64,000 nt of DNA from Vagococcus xieshaowenii (GTDB taxonomy: Bacteria; Bacillota; Bacilli; Lactobacillales; Vagococcaceae), in contig NZ_CP038865.1 in assembly GCF_004792515.1 (NCBI RefSeq), forward strand, positions 1,014,001 to 1,078,000, written 5' to 3'. Shown here in pieces: positions 18,833-27,654 of the stretch (the stretch's first letter is position 1; the number at the start of each line of letters is the position of its first letter). The notes beneath the pieces are model-generated. The model was not told the origin of the DNA, ran no database searches, and saw nothing but the letters and a program-made list of their open reading frames with translations. A program made the translations under genes and the position numbers.

Positions 18833-18918
18833 ATTGATCGACTCCTTCGCTTGTTTATATGTATATAATATCACAAACAAAACGAAAAGCAAGCTTTTTG
18901 TGAAAAATAACACAAAGA

Positions 18919-19275
18919 TTATAATTTTTTCAAAAAAGATGATTGATCAACAATAACTCGTTTATGATTAGCGGTTCCTATCAATTCTTCCCCTTGAAAA
19001 GCAGCACATTCAAACGTCGCTTTTCTATCTGTTTTCTCTATAATATCTACCACTATATTAACCTTTTCACTAACTTTAGTTGGTTTCAAATGAGAAACTT
19101 CAATATGAACACCTACAGATGTCTCATTGTCTTGAAGCTCGTTTTCTAGCCATTCAAAACAAACATTCTCTATATAAGCAATCAACATTGGGGTTGCCAA
19201 GACTTGTAAGCCGCCTGATCCGACAAATTCAGCCGTTTCTTCCGGCTTGACAATAAACACTTTACTGATTTCCAT
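18919..19275 (-). CDS. Hot-dog fold thioesterase (FlK-like)
   Basis: Predicted small acyl-CoA thioesterase (118 residues). The single hot-dog domain starts at about residue 8 and includes VGSGGLQVLATPMLIAYIENV, the active-site helix of the fluoroacetyl-CoA thioesterase-like family, and VSHLKPTKVSEKVNI. It overlaps the 3' end of cca by 14 bp, so translation is coupled. The substrate is unknown. Confidence 0.75.
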   Translation of the reverse strand: MEISKVFIVKPEETAEFVGSGGLQVLATPMLIAYIENVCFEWLENELQDNETSVGVHIEVSHLKPTKVSEKVNIVVDIIEKTDRKATFECAAFQGEELIGTANHKRVIVDQSSFLKKL

Positions 19276-20485
19276 TTACATTCCTCTCCTCCAAAAAGTT
19301 TAATAAAGATAATTTATTATTCTCAACCTGTCCAATTAATACAGCTTGTTCTAGCGTTTTCAACAGGCGTCCTAACCAAGGGCCTGGTTGTTGATTCAAA
19401 TGAGCAATCAAATCACTACCTGTCACTGCCAAATCTTTTAGCCCGTGAATAGGCAATTCGTTGTATTTCTTTTTCGCTAAAGACACGTCATATGAAACGT
19501 TTAGTATCTTTAATACACGTTCTGTCATAAGGACTTGTTCTTCGTTTAATGGATATAAATGAGCCGTATCCCATTCATGTTCTAACCTAAAGGAAACAGA
19601 AGGAACTACTTTTTTACAATTATCGATAATCTTATTGGAAAGCTTCCATTTTTTTAAAAAGCTGGTCAATTCTTGTCCTTTTAAAGATAACTTATGGCAA
19701 AGAATAACCCAACTATCTTCTTCTGATTCAATTTCATATGGTGCTAATTCTATGAGACTTTTTAACATACCAGCTTGTTCATTTAAGCCTGGACAATATT
19801 GATACAACTCAGTTAAAACAAATGCTTCAATTCCTTTATTACGATTTTTACCAAGTAGTAACTTGATCCATTCTATATGTATACGTTCTACCGAAATATG
19901 TTGTAGTAACGGACTTAGCTCTTTAATGGCTTCAAACGTTTGCTCTTCTATACTGAAATCTAACTGGCTTGCAAAACGAACGGCACGCATCATTCGTAAC
20001 GCATCTTCATTAAAGCGCTCATGTGCTAGTCCAACCGCTCTAATGATTCCTGCTTTAAGATCAGCTTCTCCATCAAAGAGATCAATAATATCACCTTTGG
20101 TATTCATGGCTAGCGCATTTATAGTAAAGTCACGACGTTTTAAATCTTCTTCTAAACTTCGTACAAAGACTACTTCATCAGGTCTACGATAATCTTGATA
20201 GTCAGATTCTGTTCTAAAGGTGGTGATTTCATATTCATTGCCTTCAGATAACACCAGAACGGTACCGTGTTCAATCCCAATATCAACCGTATGAGGGAAT
20301 AGCGTTTTAACCTCTTCAGGAAAAGCACTCGTTGCAATATCAATATCATGAATCGGTTTATTTAACAAGACATCTCGAACGCTTCCTCCCACAAAATACG
20401 CTTCATATCCAGCTGCTTCAATTTGTTCCATAATAGGAATTGCCTCGATAAATTCTATAGGCATCTTTTCTTTAGTGATTTTCAT
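19262..20485 (-). CDS. cca: CCA tRNA nucleotidyltransferase
   Basis: Adds or repairs the 3'-CCA end of tRNAs without a template. Nucleotidyltransferase domain: FVGGSVRDVLL followed by DIDIATSAFPEE, whose Asp pair binds metal, then RRDFTINALAMN and ERFNEDALRMMRAVRFASQL. About 407 residues, a normal class II bacterial enzyme. The start is uncertain; 20485 (MKITKEK) is chosen, overlapping the upstream pyrophosphohydrolase gene by 14 bp. The ypjD-cca order matches other Firmicutes. Confidence 0.93.
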   Translation of the reverse strand: MKITKEKMPIEFIEAIPIMEQIEAAGYEAYFVGGSVRDVLLNKPIHDIDIATSAFPEEVKTLFPHTVDIGIEHGTVLVLSEGNEYEITTFRTESDYQDYRRPDEVVFVRSLEEDLKRRDFTINALAMNTKGDIIDLFDGEADLKAGIIRAVGLAHERFNEDALRMMRAVRFASQLDFSIEEQTFEAIKELSPLLQHISVERIHIEWIKLLLGKNRNKGIEAFVLTELYQYCPGLNEQAGMLKSLIELAPYEIESEEDSWVILCHKLSLKGQELTSFLKKWKLSNKIIDNCKKVVPSVSFRLEHEWDTAHLYPLNEEQVLMTERVLKILNVSYDVSLAKKKYNELPIHGLKDLAVTGSDLIAHLNQQPGPWLGRLLKTLEQAVLIGQVENNKLSLLNFLEERNVNGNQ

Positions 20486-20840
20486 TTGCTTCGTCCAACT
20501 TTCTAACATCTTGTTCATTTCTTTCAAAACGATGGCGATCTCTTTTACGATACTTCTTCATATTTTGATCAAAGGTTGAAGATAAATCTATTTCTAAGGC
20601 ATTCGCCATAATTACTACCGAAACCAATAAATCCATCAATTCTTCGCTTATTTCACTGATTTCTTCATTCTTTTTCTTAGTAACATGACCTTCATGATAC
20701 ATCAATGATTTCGCAACCTCTCCAAGTTCCTCCGTCATTCTACCTAATAAAACAAGTGGAGGAAAATAGCCTTCTTTAAACTGTGAAATATACTCATCTA
20801 ATGTTGCTTGAATTTCTTTAAGTGTCGGTTCTTTCATCAT
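20472..20840 (-). CDS. MazG-like nucleotide pyrophosphohydrolase (YpjD family)
   Basis: Predicted all-alpha NTP pyrophosphohydrolase. Glu-rich metal site: MTEELGEVAKSL followed by EELMDLLVSVVIMANAL. 122 residues, about the size of B. subtilis YpjD, which also precedes cca in a conserved cluster. It probably removes non-canonical or excess nucleotides. Distinct from the second MazG-like gene at 60050-60376, which is of the DCTPP1 type. Confidence 0.82.
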   Translation of the reverse strand: MMKEPTLKEIQATLDEYISQFKEGYFPPLVLLGRMTEELGEVAKSLMYHEGHVTKKKNEEISEISEELMDLLVSVVIMANALEIDLSSTFDQNMKKYRKRDRHRFERNEQDVRKLDEANENH

Positions 20841-20899
20841 TTCCTCCTTGAAACTACCTCCCTAGTTTAACAAAAAAAAAACACATAATAAAGCGAATA

Positions 20900-20931
20900 A
20901 AAAGCTAAGACCTTATTTTGTCTTAGCTTTT
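20900..20931 (-). terminator. Terminator overlapping the end of ypiB
   Basis: A 12-bp stem (AAAAGCTAAGAC with complement), partly inside the last codons of the gene at 20913-21458; its right arm encodes the Lys/Thr-rich C-terminus. On the minus strand the T-rich exit is TTTTTATTCG. Confidence 0.65.
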
Positions 20932-21458
20932 GTTTTAGTATTCAAACATTCCGATAGTGACTCGAACCTTGCAATGTCACCTTGTTCAAGTGCAAGATCA
21001 ATTGCCTCACGAAGTACTTGTTCATTAAAAGTAGCTTCAAGTTCATTTAATACCGTATGTCGTTCGCCTTTTGCTACTTGCTCATTCCAAGGCGCATACG
21101 GATTATCTTCTAAAACGCTTAGTAACGCTTCGTTTTTCCAACCCTCTTCAAAATTAAATTCTAAAAATAAATCAAACAATAAGTTAGAACGAATTTCATG
21201 AAAAATTTGTTCTCCATGTTCAAATACAAGCTGATGTTTAAACATTTGAAATGCCGGTTCTTTTTGCTTCAAATCTGAAAATTTAATTCCTCTAGGTGTC
21301 TTTTCGACGTGTTCAACGATTCTTACTTTCTTTAATACATTGTCATGTGTCACAATATAATTCAATAACCAATAAGCTTCTCTATCCTTAAATCGAATAT
21401 TTTGAAGCACCCACGTTAAAAATAACTTTTTATCATCAGTAGGAATCATTTTACTCAC
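20913..21458 (-). CDS. YpiB / ReoY family protein (UPF0302)
   Basis: 181-residue cytoplasmic protein with the YpiB N-terminus (KKLFLTWVLQNIRFKDREAYWLLNYI) split by no gaps and the typical FNFEEGW and EDNPYAPWNEQ blocks. In Listeria the homologue ReoY, with ReoM, controls ClpCP-dependent degradation of MurA and so peptidoglycan synthesis; a similar role here is inferred. It follows the TPR gene ypiA by 3 bp, the conserved ypiA-ypiB pair. The transcription terminator overlaps its last codons. Confidence 0.82.
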   Translation of the reverse strand: MSKMIPTDDKKLFLTWVLQNIRFKDREAYWLLNYIVTHDNVLKKVRIVEHVEKTPRGIKFSDLKQKEPAFQMFKHQLVFEHGEQIFHEIRSNLLFDLFLEFNFEEGWKNEALLSVLEDNPYAPWNEQVAKGERHTVLNELEATFNEQVLREAIDLALEQGDIARFESLSECLNTKTKAKTK

Positions 21459-21461
21459 TCC

Positions 21462-22709
21462 TTATTCTACCAATAAATGTTGTATCTCCATATCATCAGG
21501 GAAGTACTCTAGATATTGCTCTAAGACAACTTGTGCTTCGGCTAAATTGCCTTCTTCTCTTAAGAATAATCCATATTCTCTCAAAAAGTCTGGTTCATCG
21601 TCTAAGCCTTCGTAAGCACGGTGATACTGGATATTCGCATCTTCATATTGTTCTAACCCGTAATACGCCTGAGCAAGGCTCCAGTGCCCTTGTACGTTCA
21701 TTAAGTCTTGTTGATCTTCTAATAATGCAACCACTTCTTCAAATTCTTCTTGCGCAATATATAAGTTACTTAATTTGATCAACGTTAGTTCTTTATCTTC
21801 TTCAATTTTTAAGGCATTAATCAAATATTCTTCTGCTTCATCTAATCGATGGTACTTATAAGCAAAATCTGATCCTAAATGATAAAGTGACACATCATAA
21901 GGATTTTCTTTCAACCCTGCTTTAATCATTGCGTCTGCTTCTTCGAGACGATTTTCGTCAATCAACGCACTCACCAGTGGTACATAGACATTAAGATACG
22001 TAGAACCTAACAAACGAATCTCTTCTAGTAAGGCAATAGCCTTTTCATTTTCACCAGTTTGAATATATAACAATGCCAATGAATGAAGCACATCATCCGA
22101 ACGATTTTCTTTAAGTTCTTTTTCAAAAAGTTCAACAGCCTCATCAAACTCACCCATATGACTTAACGCAGTCGCTAATTGTTTAGGAATTCTTGTTTGA
22201 GCGAAGTCTTCAATTCCCAAGTTTGATAATTGTTTGTAGTAGTTAACTGCTTTAGCAAATTGATCAGTTTCTAGCGATAATTCAGCTAAAGCAAACAGAA
22301 TAGTTGGCTCATTTGGCATTAATTGTAAAGCTTCTTTTAACTTAGCCTCTGCTGTTTCAGGGATTTGAATAGTAAAATACAAATCTGCTGCCACGAGCAA
22401 ACTTGCCGGATATAATTCATCTTCCTTTGATACTTTGCTTAAATACTCCAACGCATCATCAATTTTATCCTCTTCAATTGCAATTTCTGCTAAGGAAATA
22501 TACGTACTTGTTTCAACTTTATTGGTATCTAATAGGAAAATAAATATTTTTTTGGCTTCATCAATAAAACCCATTCTAAAAAGTTCATCACCTAATACGC
22601 CTAATAATTCATGATCATCAAATTTTAAGGCTTTTTCTAATAATAATTCCGCTTCAACGTAGTCGTTTTCTTGAATAGCGGCTAACATTTGTTCACTATA
22701 TGTTGTCAT
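21462..22709 (-). CDS. Tetratricopeptide repeat protein (YpiA-like)
   Basis: 415-residue, strongly acidic, all-alpha protein made of about eleven TPR units from residue 1 to the C-terminus, for example YISLAEIAIEEDKIDDALEY and LFALAELSLETDQFAKAVNY. No signal or membrane segment. A protein-interaction scaffold; in Firmicutes it neighbours ypiB and has been linked to the same cell-wall regulation. Confidence 0.85.
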   Translation of the reverse strand: MTTYSEQMLAAIQENDYVEAELLLEKALKFDDHELLGVLGDELFRMGFIDEAKKIFIFLLDTNKVETSTYISLAEIAIEEDKIDDALEYLSKVSKEDELYPASLLVAADLYFTIQIPETAEAKLKEALQLMPNEPTILFALAELSLETDQFAKAVNYYKQLSNLGIEDFAQTRIPKQLATALSHMGEFDEAVELFEKELKENRSDDVLHSLALLYIQTGENEKAIALLEEIRLLGSTYLNVYVPLVSALIDENRLEEADAMIKAGLKENPYDVSLYHLGSDFAYKYHRLDEAEEYLINALKIEEDKELTLIKLSNLYIAQEEFEEVVALLEDQQDLMNVQGHWSLAQAYYGLEQYEDANIQYHRAYEGLDDEPDFLREYGLFLREEGNLAEAQVVLEQYLEYFPDDMEIQHLLVE

Positions 22710-22804
22710 TTCCTCACCTCTTATTGGCTATATTATACCTCATTTATAAGGAATATTCATTTAAATAGACTATAAATTAATACAAGCTTATTGTAAAAAA
22801 CAAA

Positions 22805-22847
22805 AACCCCCACTAAAAACGACCATGAGCGTTTTTAGTGGGGGTTT
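22805..22847 (-). terminator. Strong intrinsic terminator of hup
   Basis: A 17-bp perfect stem (AACCCCCACTAAAAACG with complement) and flanking A/T runs, just after the HU gene. Confidence 0.85.
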
Positions 22848-22853
22848 AGGTAA

Positions 22854-23129
22854 TTATTTAACAGCGTCTTTTAAAGCTTTACCTGGTTTAAATGCAGGAA
22901 CTTTGCTTGCTGGAATGCTGATTTCTTCACCTGTTTGAGGGTTACGACCTTTGCGTTCTGCGCGGTCACGTACTTCAAAGTTACCAAAACCGATAACTTG
23001 TACTTTTTCACCTTCAGCTAGAAAATCTTGAACTGATGAAAATACTGCATCTACAGCTACTGTAGCGTCTTTCTTAGTTAAGTTTGTTTTCTCAACAACT
23101 TTTTCGATTAATTCTGCTTTGTTTGCCAT
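22854..23129 (-). CDS. hup: DNA-binding protein HU
   Basis: 91-residue histone-like nucleoid protein, a homodimer that bends DNA. Typical [20 protein letters not shown] start, [20 protein letters not shown] beta-arm and the arm tip Pro in [21 protein letters not shown] precedes the start. It is monocistronic, with a strong terminator. Confidence 0.97.
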   Translation of the reverse strand: MANKAELIEKVVEKTNLTKKDATVAVDAVFSSVQDFLAEGEKVQVIGFGNFEVRDRAERKGRNPQTGEEISIPASKVPAFKPGKALKDAVK

Positions 23130-23310
23130 GTCTATTATTCACCTCCGTAAATTTTAAAGTGTTGGACACTTATCGATAAAAAGATAATAAACACATAAGA
23201 TAACAAATTGTTACCCATATCAAAGATAACATAGAAACCCTTTATTATCAAGGGTTTGGACTATTTAATTAAACTTTTTATTAAGGTAGATTAAAGTGAA
23301 TCAAATTAAG

Positions 23311-24621
23311 TTATTTTCTACGTCTTGGAATGATGTGAATTGGTGTTCCTTCAAATGGAAACGCACGTCTAATTTGGTTTTCTAAGAATCTATTGTAAGA
23401 AAAATGCATTAATTCTTCTTCGTTCACAAAAACAACGAAAGTAGGAGGTTTTACTGCTACTTGTGTTGCATAGAAAATCTTCAAACGTTTCCCTTTATCT
23501 GTAGGCGTTGGGTTAATCGCAATCGCATCCATGATAATATCATTTAATACTGATGAAGAGACACGTAGATTTTGATTCATGCTGATTTGTTCAATCATTT
23601 CAGGCAACTTATTTAATCGTTGCTTTGTTTTAGCTGAAACAAAAATTAACGGGGCATAATCTAAGTATTTAAATTCTTGACGAATTTCGTCCTCAAATTC
23701 TTTCATTGTGTGCGTATCTTTTTCAATCGTATCCCACTTGTTAACAACAATCAAAATACCTTTACCGGCTTCATGAGCGAATCCAGCAATTCGTTTATCA
23801 TATTCACGAATACCTTCTTCTGCATTAAGCACCATTAAAACAACGTCTGAGCGATCAATCGCACGCATTGCACGCATGACACTATATTTTTCAGTTGATT
23901 CGTATACTTTCCCACGTTTCCTCATACCTGCTGTATCAATCATTAAAAATTCTTGACCAGTATCCGATACAAATGATGTATCAATCGCATCACGTGTAGT
24001 ACCCGCAACATCAGAAACAATCACACGTTCTTCACCTAAAATGGCATTAATAAGAGATGATTTCCCTACATTAGGACGACCAATTAAACTAAATTTAATT
24101 ACCCCTTCATCTTCTTCCTCTTGCTCAGTATTAAAGTGTTTAACAGCTTCATCTAATACATCTCCAAGTCCAATACCATGACTTCCTGATACTGGATATG
24201 GATCACCTAATCCTAGTGAATAAAAATCATAAATATCTGCTCTCATTTCAGGATTATCTACTTTATTTACTGCCAAAATAACGGGTTTTGTTGAGCGTTG
24301 TAACATACGTGCAACAAGTTCGTCAGCGTCAGTCACGCCTTCACGTCCACTTGATACCATGATAATTACATCTGCTTCTTCCATCGCAATTTCAGCTTGA
24401 TACTTGATTTGTTCCATGAAAGGCTCATCACCAAGATCGATACCACCCGTATCAATAATACTGAATTCTCTTCCTAACCATTCACCGACAGCATAAATTC
24501 TATCTCGAGTTACCCCCGGTGTGTCTTCTACGATGGAAATTCTTTCTCCAGCGATACGGTTAAACAATGTAGATTTCCCTACGTTAGGTCTACCTACAAT
24601 TGCAATTGTTGGGTTTGCCAT
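23311..24621 (-). CDS. der: Ribosome biogenesis GTPase Der (EngA)
   Basis: Essential double-GTPase needed for 50S subunit maturation. Two G domains: first GRPNVGKS at about residues 9-16 with DTPGVTRD and NKVD; second GRPNVGKS near 182 with DTAGMRKRG and NKWD; a C-terminal KH-like domain ends in [14 protein letters not shown]. About 436 residues. Start at 24621 (MANPTIAI) with GGAAGGAG 8 nt upstream. Confidence 0.97.
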   Translation of the reverse strand: MANPTIAIVGRPNVGKSTLFNRIAGERISIVEDTPGVTRDRIYAVGEWLGREFSIIDTGGIDLGDEPFMEQIKYQAEIAMEEADVIIMVSSGREGVTDADELVARMLQRSTKPVILAVNKVDNPEMRADIYDFYSLGLGDPYPVSGSHGIGLGDVLDEAVKHFNTEQEEEDEGVIKFSLIGRPNVGKSSLINAILGEERVIVSDVAGTTRDAIDTSFVSDTGQEFLMIDTAGMRKRGKVYESTEKYSVMRAMRAIDRSDVVLMVLNAEEGIREYDKRIAGFAHEAGKGILIVVNKWDTIEKDTHTMKEFEDEIRQEFKYLDYAPLIFVSAKTKQRLNKLPEMIEQISMNQNLRVSSSVLNDIIMDAIAINPTPTDKGKRLKIFYATQVAVKPPTFVVFVNEEELMHFSYNRFLENQIRRAFPFEGTPIHIIPRRRK

Positions 24622-24740
24622 TAGCTTATCTCCTTCCATTTCGTCATACTTTCATAGTTTACCTAATTGAATCACGCAATTCAAGTAAATTATGTTATTA
24701 TTTTGTGTTTAGCCTAAATAACACCTCATACGTCCATAAT

Positions 24741-24769
24741 AAAAGGATGTGACAACGTCACATCCTTTT
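24741..24769 (-). terminator. Intrinsic terminator of rpsA
   Basis: A 13-bp stem (AAAAGGATGTGAC with complement, loop AAC) right after the rpsA stop. Contains the GTGAC core shared with other hairpins in this window. Confidence 0.75.
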
Positions 24770-24781
24770 GCTTAAAAACGA

Positions 24782-25984
24782 CTATTCTTCTTCAGAAAGT
24801 TCTAAATCTTTTCCAAGTAAATCACCTAAAGTAAAGCCTGAATCTTCCTCAGGTTCGTATACTTCAACGATTTCTTCTTCTACAATTGGTTCTTCTTTTT
24901 CTTCTAAAGCTTTAATGCTTAAAGCAATACGATGTTCTTCTGGTTTCACTTCTAACACTTTTACTTCTATTTCTTGACCTTCTGTTAAAACTTCATGCGG
25001 TGTCGCAATATGTTTATGTGAAATTTGTGAAATATGTACAAGACCTTCAACACCAGGAGCAATCTCAACAAAAGCACCAAAGCTTGTTAGACGTTTAACA
25101 ACACCTGAAATAACTGATCCTACAACAAATTTTTCTGCAACATTTTCCCAAGGTCCAGGTTGTGTTTCTTTAATAGATAATGAAATTCTTTCATTATCGG
25201 CATCTACTGATAATACTTTCACGTCAACTTCATCGCCAACAGATAGCGCATCTTCAGGTTTTGCTACATGAGCATGTGAAATTTCAGATACGTGAACTAA
25301 TCCGTCAATGCCACCTAAATCAACAAAAGCACCAAAATCAGTTAAACGAGCAACTTTCCCGTTCAACACAGCACCTTCAGTAATATCTGCTAGTAATTTA
25401 TCTTTAAGTTCAGCTTTTTCAGCTTCAACAATCGCTTTGTGAGATAAAATCAAACGATTTTCTGATGGCTCAATTTCAATAATTTTAAATGTCATTGTTT
25501 TGCCTTTATAATCTGAAAAATCCGAAACATAGTGGTCTTCAACCATAGAAGCAGGCACGAATCCTCTAACACCCGCGTCAACTACTAAACCACCTTTTAC
25601 AACATCTGTAATTGGCGCTTCGATAATACGGTCTGCTTTGAAATCTTCTTCGATATCAGCCCAGATTTTTTTAGCATCTAGACGACGTTTAGATAATAGA
25701 TAGTTACCATTTTCTTTATCTTTACCGATTGTTGTAATAACAACTAAATCTAAAACATCTCCTACTGATATGATCTCGTTGATATCTTCTACAGGTAATG
25801 TTGATAATTCCTTAAGTGGAACTACCCCCTCAACGCCTGCTCCAATAATACCAACTAAAGCTTGTTTGTCTTCAATCTGTAAAACTTCTCCTTGGACAAC
25901 ATCTCCAATTTGTACCTCTTGTACACTATCTAGCGCATCTAACATTGAAGTATTTTCTACGTTTTCAAAACCAAATTCTGACAT
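24782..25984 (-). CDS. rpsA: 30S ribosomal protein S1 homologue
   Basis: Four S1 RNA-binding repeats of about 70 residues (roughly 24-92, 108-171, 192-260, 277-346), each with the G-F-V-P/G-L-V-H strand pattern such as GAFVDLGGIDGLVHVSEISH, followed by an acidic, probably disordered tail ending in DLLGKDLELSEEE. 400 residues, the four-repeat Firmicutes form rather than the six-repeat E. coli form. Downstream of cmk, as is common. AAGGAGG lies before the ATG. Confidence 0.93.
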   Translation of the reverse strand: MSEFGFENVENTSMLDALDSVQEVQIGDVVQGEVLQIEDKQALVGIIGAGVEGVVPLKELSTLPVEDINEIISVGDVLDLVVITTIGKDKENGNYLLSKRRLDAKKIWADIEEDFKADRIIEAPITDVVKGGLVVDAGVRGFVPASMVEDHYVSDFSDYKGKTMTFKIIEIEPSENRLILSHKAIVEAEKAELKDKLLADITEGAVLNGKVARLTDFGAFVDLGGIDGLVHVSEISHAHVAKPEDALSVGDEVDVKVLSVDADNERISLSIKETQPGPWENVAEKFVVGSVISGVVKRLTSFGAFVEIAPGVEGLVHISQISHKHIATPHEVLTEGQEIEVKVLEVKPEEHRIALSIKALEEKEEPIVEEEIVEVYEPEEDSGFTLGDLLGKDLELSEEE

Positions 25985-26092
25985 AACTTTTGACCTCCTT
26001 GCTAATCCATAGTCTAAAACTACTCTTACAAAACAATTTTAACGTATTGGATCAAGTAATTCTAGTAGAATAACTTATTTTTGATATAACTA

Positions 26093-26761
26093 TTATATCA
26101 CAAGATACGATTCAATGGTATTGACAACCTTTTCAATTGACATGCCAGTTGTATCGATTAGTTTGGCATCCTCTGCTTGAATTAACGGTGACACATCACG
26201 TGTCATATCTTTATGATCACGATCTGCAATTTCTTGTTTAAGTTTTTCAAAGTCAACATCCATCCCTTTGGCAAGGTTTTCTTTATAACGTCTTTCTGCA
26301 CGTTCTTCAACACTCGCTACTAAGAAGATTTTTAATTCTGCATTTGGCATAACAGCTGTCCCTATATCACGGCCATCCATTACGACACCACCATTACGTC
26401 CTATTTCTTGTTGACGGGCCACTAAAATCTTTCTCACCTGTTCATGGGCAGAAACTTGCGATACATTATTTGTAACTAAGTCTTCACGAATCACTTCTGT
26501 TACATCTTCACCGTTCATCAGAACTGTTTGAGGGGCATCGTCATTAGATTGAAAACCTATTTCAATCGTCTCTAATAACTTAACAATTGCCTTCTCATCA
26601 GAAGGATTAATATTATTTTTCAACGTTGCGTATGTTATCACGCGGTACATTGCTCCTGTATCAACATAAACATAATTTAATTTTTTTGCTAATAATTTTG
26701 CTACTGTACTTTTTCCAGCTGAAGCTGGACCATCAATTGCAATACTAATTTTTTTGGTCAT
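26093..26761 (-). CDS. cmk: Cytidylate kinase
   Basis: Phosphorylates CMP and dCMP. P-loop IAIDGPASAGKST at residues 7-19, DTGAMYRVITYA and MDGRDIGTAVMPNAELKIFL are the CMP-binding blocks, with lid SVEERAERRYKE. About 222 residues from the start at 26761 (MTKKISIA), with AGGAG 10 nt upstream. Confidence 0.96.
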   Translation of the reverse strand: MTKKISIAIDGPASAGKSTVAKLLAKKLNYVYVDTGAMYRVITYATLKNNINPSDEKAIVKLLETIEIGFQSNDDAPQTVLMNGEDVTEVIREDLVTNNVSQVSAHEQVRKILVARQQEIGRNGGVVMDGRDIGTAVMPNAELKIFLVASVEERAERRYKENLAKGMDVDFEKLKQEIADRDHKDMTRDVSPLIQAEDAKLIDTTGMSIEKVVNTIESYLVI

Positions 26762-26794
26762 ATTAAACACACTCCTATATTTTACCATAAATGA

Positions 26795-26820
26795 GGCTGT
26801 GACAACTTAATGTCACAGCC
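26795..26820 (-). terminator. GTGACA-type hairpin between the LysM gene and cmk
   Basis: A perfect 11-bp stem (GGCTGTGACAA.. with complement) but a weak T run (CCTCATTTA). A weak terminator or processing site. Confidence 0.45.
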
Positions 26821-26863
26821 CCATATTTCTCATATAAATCAAAGTTAATATCAAATCAACTAA

Positions 26864-27574
26864 TTATTTAGTTCTTAGCACTTGACCAGCTGATAATGGT
26901 GAATCTTGTGTTAAACCATTTAATTGCATTAATGTTTCCATTGAAACTCCTGCATTAATAGCTGCTCTGTAAATTCCTTCACCTGGTTGAACAGTGTACG
27001 TACCCGCTGCTCCTGCAGTTTCAGGTGTTGCTGGTGTTTCTACTTGTTGTTCTGCTTGGTTCTGTTCAACTTGTTGAGCAGCCTGTTGCTCTGCTGCCGC
27101 TTGTTGTTCTTGCTCAGCCTGTACTCTAGCCGCTTCTTCTTGTGCTTGTTTTTCAGCTGCTAATCTTTCAGCTTCAGCTTGTTCTTGTGCCTCTTTAGCT
27201 TTAGCTGCTTCTTCTTCAGACTTTTCTTTGTCTTCTTTTTCTTTTGCTACACTCTCAGAGTCAACTGTTTTTGTTTCTTTCGTTTTGCTGGCTTCTTCTG
27301 ATGTAGAAGAAGCACTCGCTTTCGTACTTGACTCTGTTGTTTGAATAGCAATACCTGGTTCATTTTTTAATGATGACTCAGGTGTACGTGTTGCTTGCAC
27401 AAAAATAAAAACAATCAGTAACACAATGGCTATTAATAATGCCAACAAGACTGTAATGAATCCCGCGTTCCCTTTAGAATTATTTTTTTTACCAGAACGA
27501 GAATATTCATCCTCTGACTCTGTATCATAAATAGGTTCTTCCCACGGCTCGCGTTTGTTATCGTTTTTATCCAA
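26864..27574 (-). CDS. Membrane-anchored LysM protein (SAG1386/EF1546 family)
   Basis: Type II membrane topology: acidic cytoplasmic N-terminus (1-35), one hydrophobic helix (38-60), a long low-complexity extracellular stalk of Ser/Thr then Ala/Glu/Gln repeats (75-180), and one LysM domain (about 192-235: YTVQPGEGIYRAAINAG through SAGQVLRTK) that binds peptidoglycan. 236 residues. This is a recurrent neighbour of the recQ/cmk region in enterococci and streptococci. The function is unknown; a wall-tethering role is inferred. Confidence 0.85.
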   Translation of the reverse strand: MDKNDNKREPWEEPIYDTESEDEYSRSGKKNNSKGNAGFITVLLALLIAIVLLIVFIFVQATRTPESSLKNEPGIAIQTTESSTKASASSTSEEASKTKETKTVDSESVAKEKEDKEKSEEEAAKAKEAQEQAEAERLAAEKQAQEEAARVQAEQEQQAAAEQQAAQQVEQNQAEQQVETPATPETAGAAGTYTVQPGEGIYRAAINAGVSMETLMQLNGLTQDSPLSAGQVLRTK

Positions 27575-27654
27575 GAAAAACTCCTCCTTAAATACGTAGT
27601 TAACTATATCGTTATCCTATCCTAATAAATAGTACAACATTTTCAAAAAAAAAT

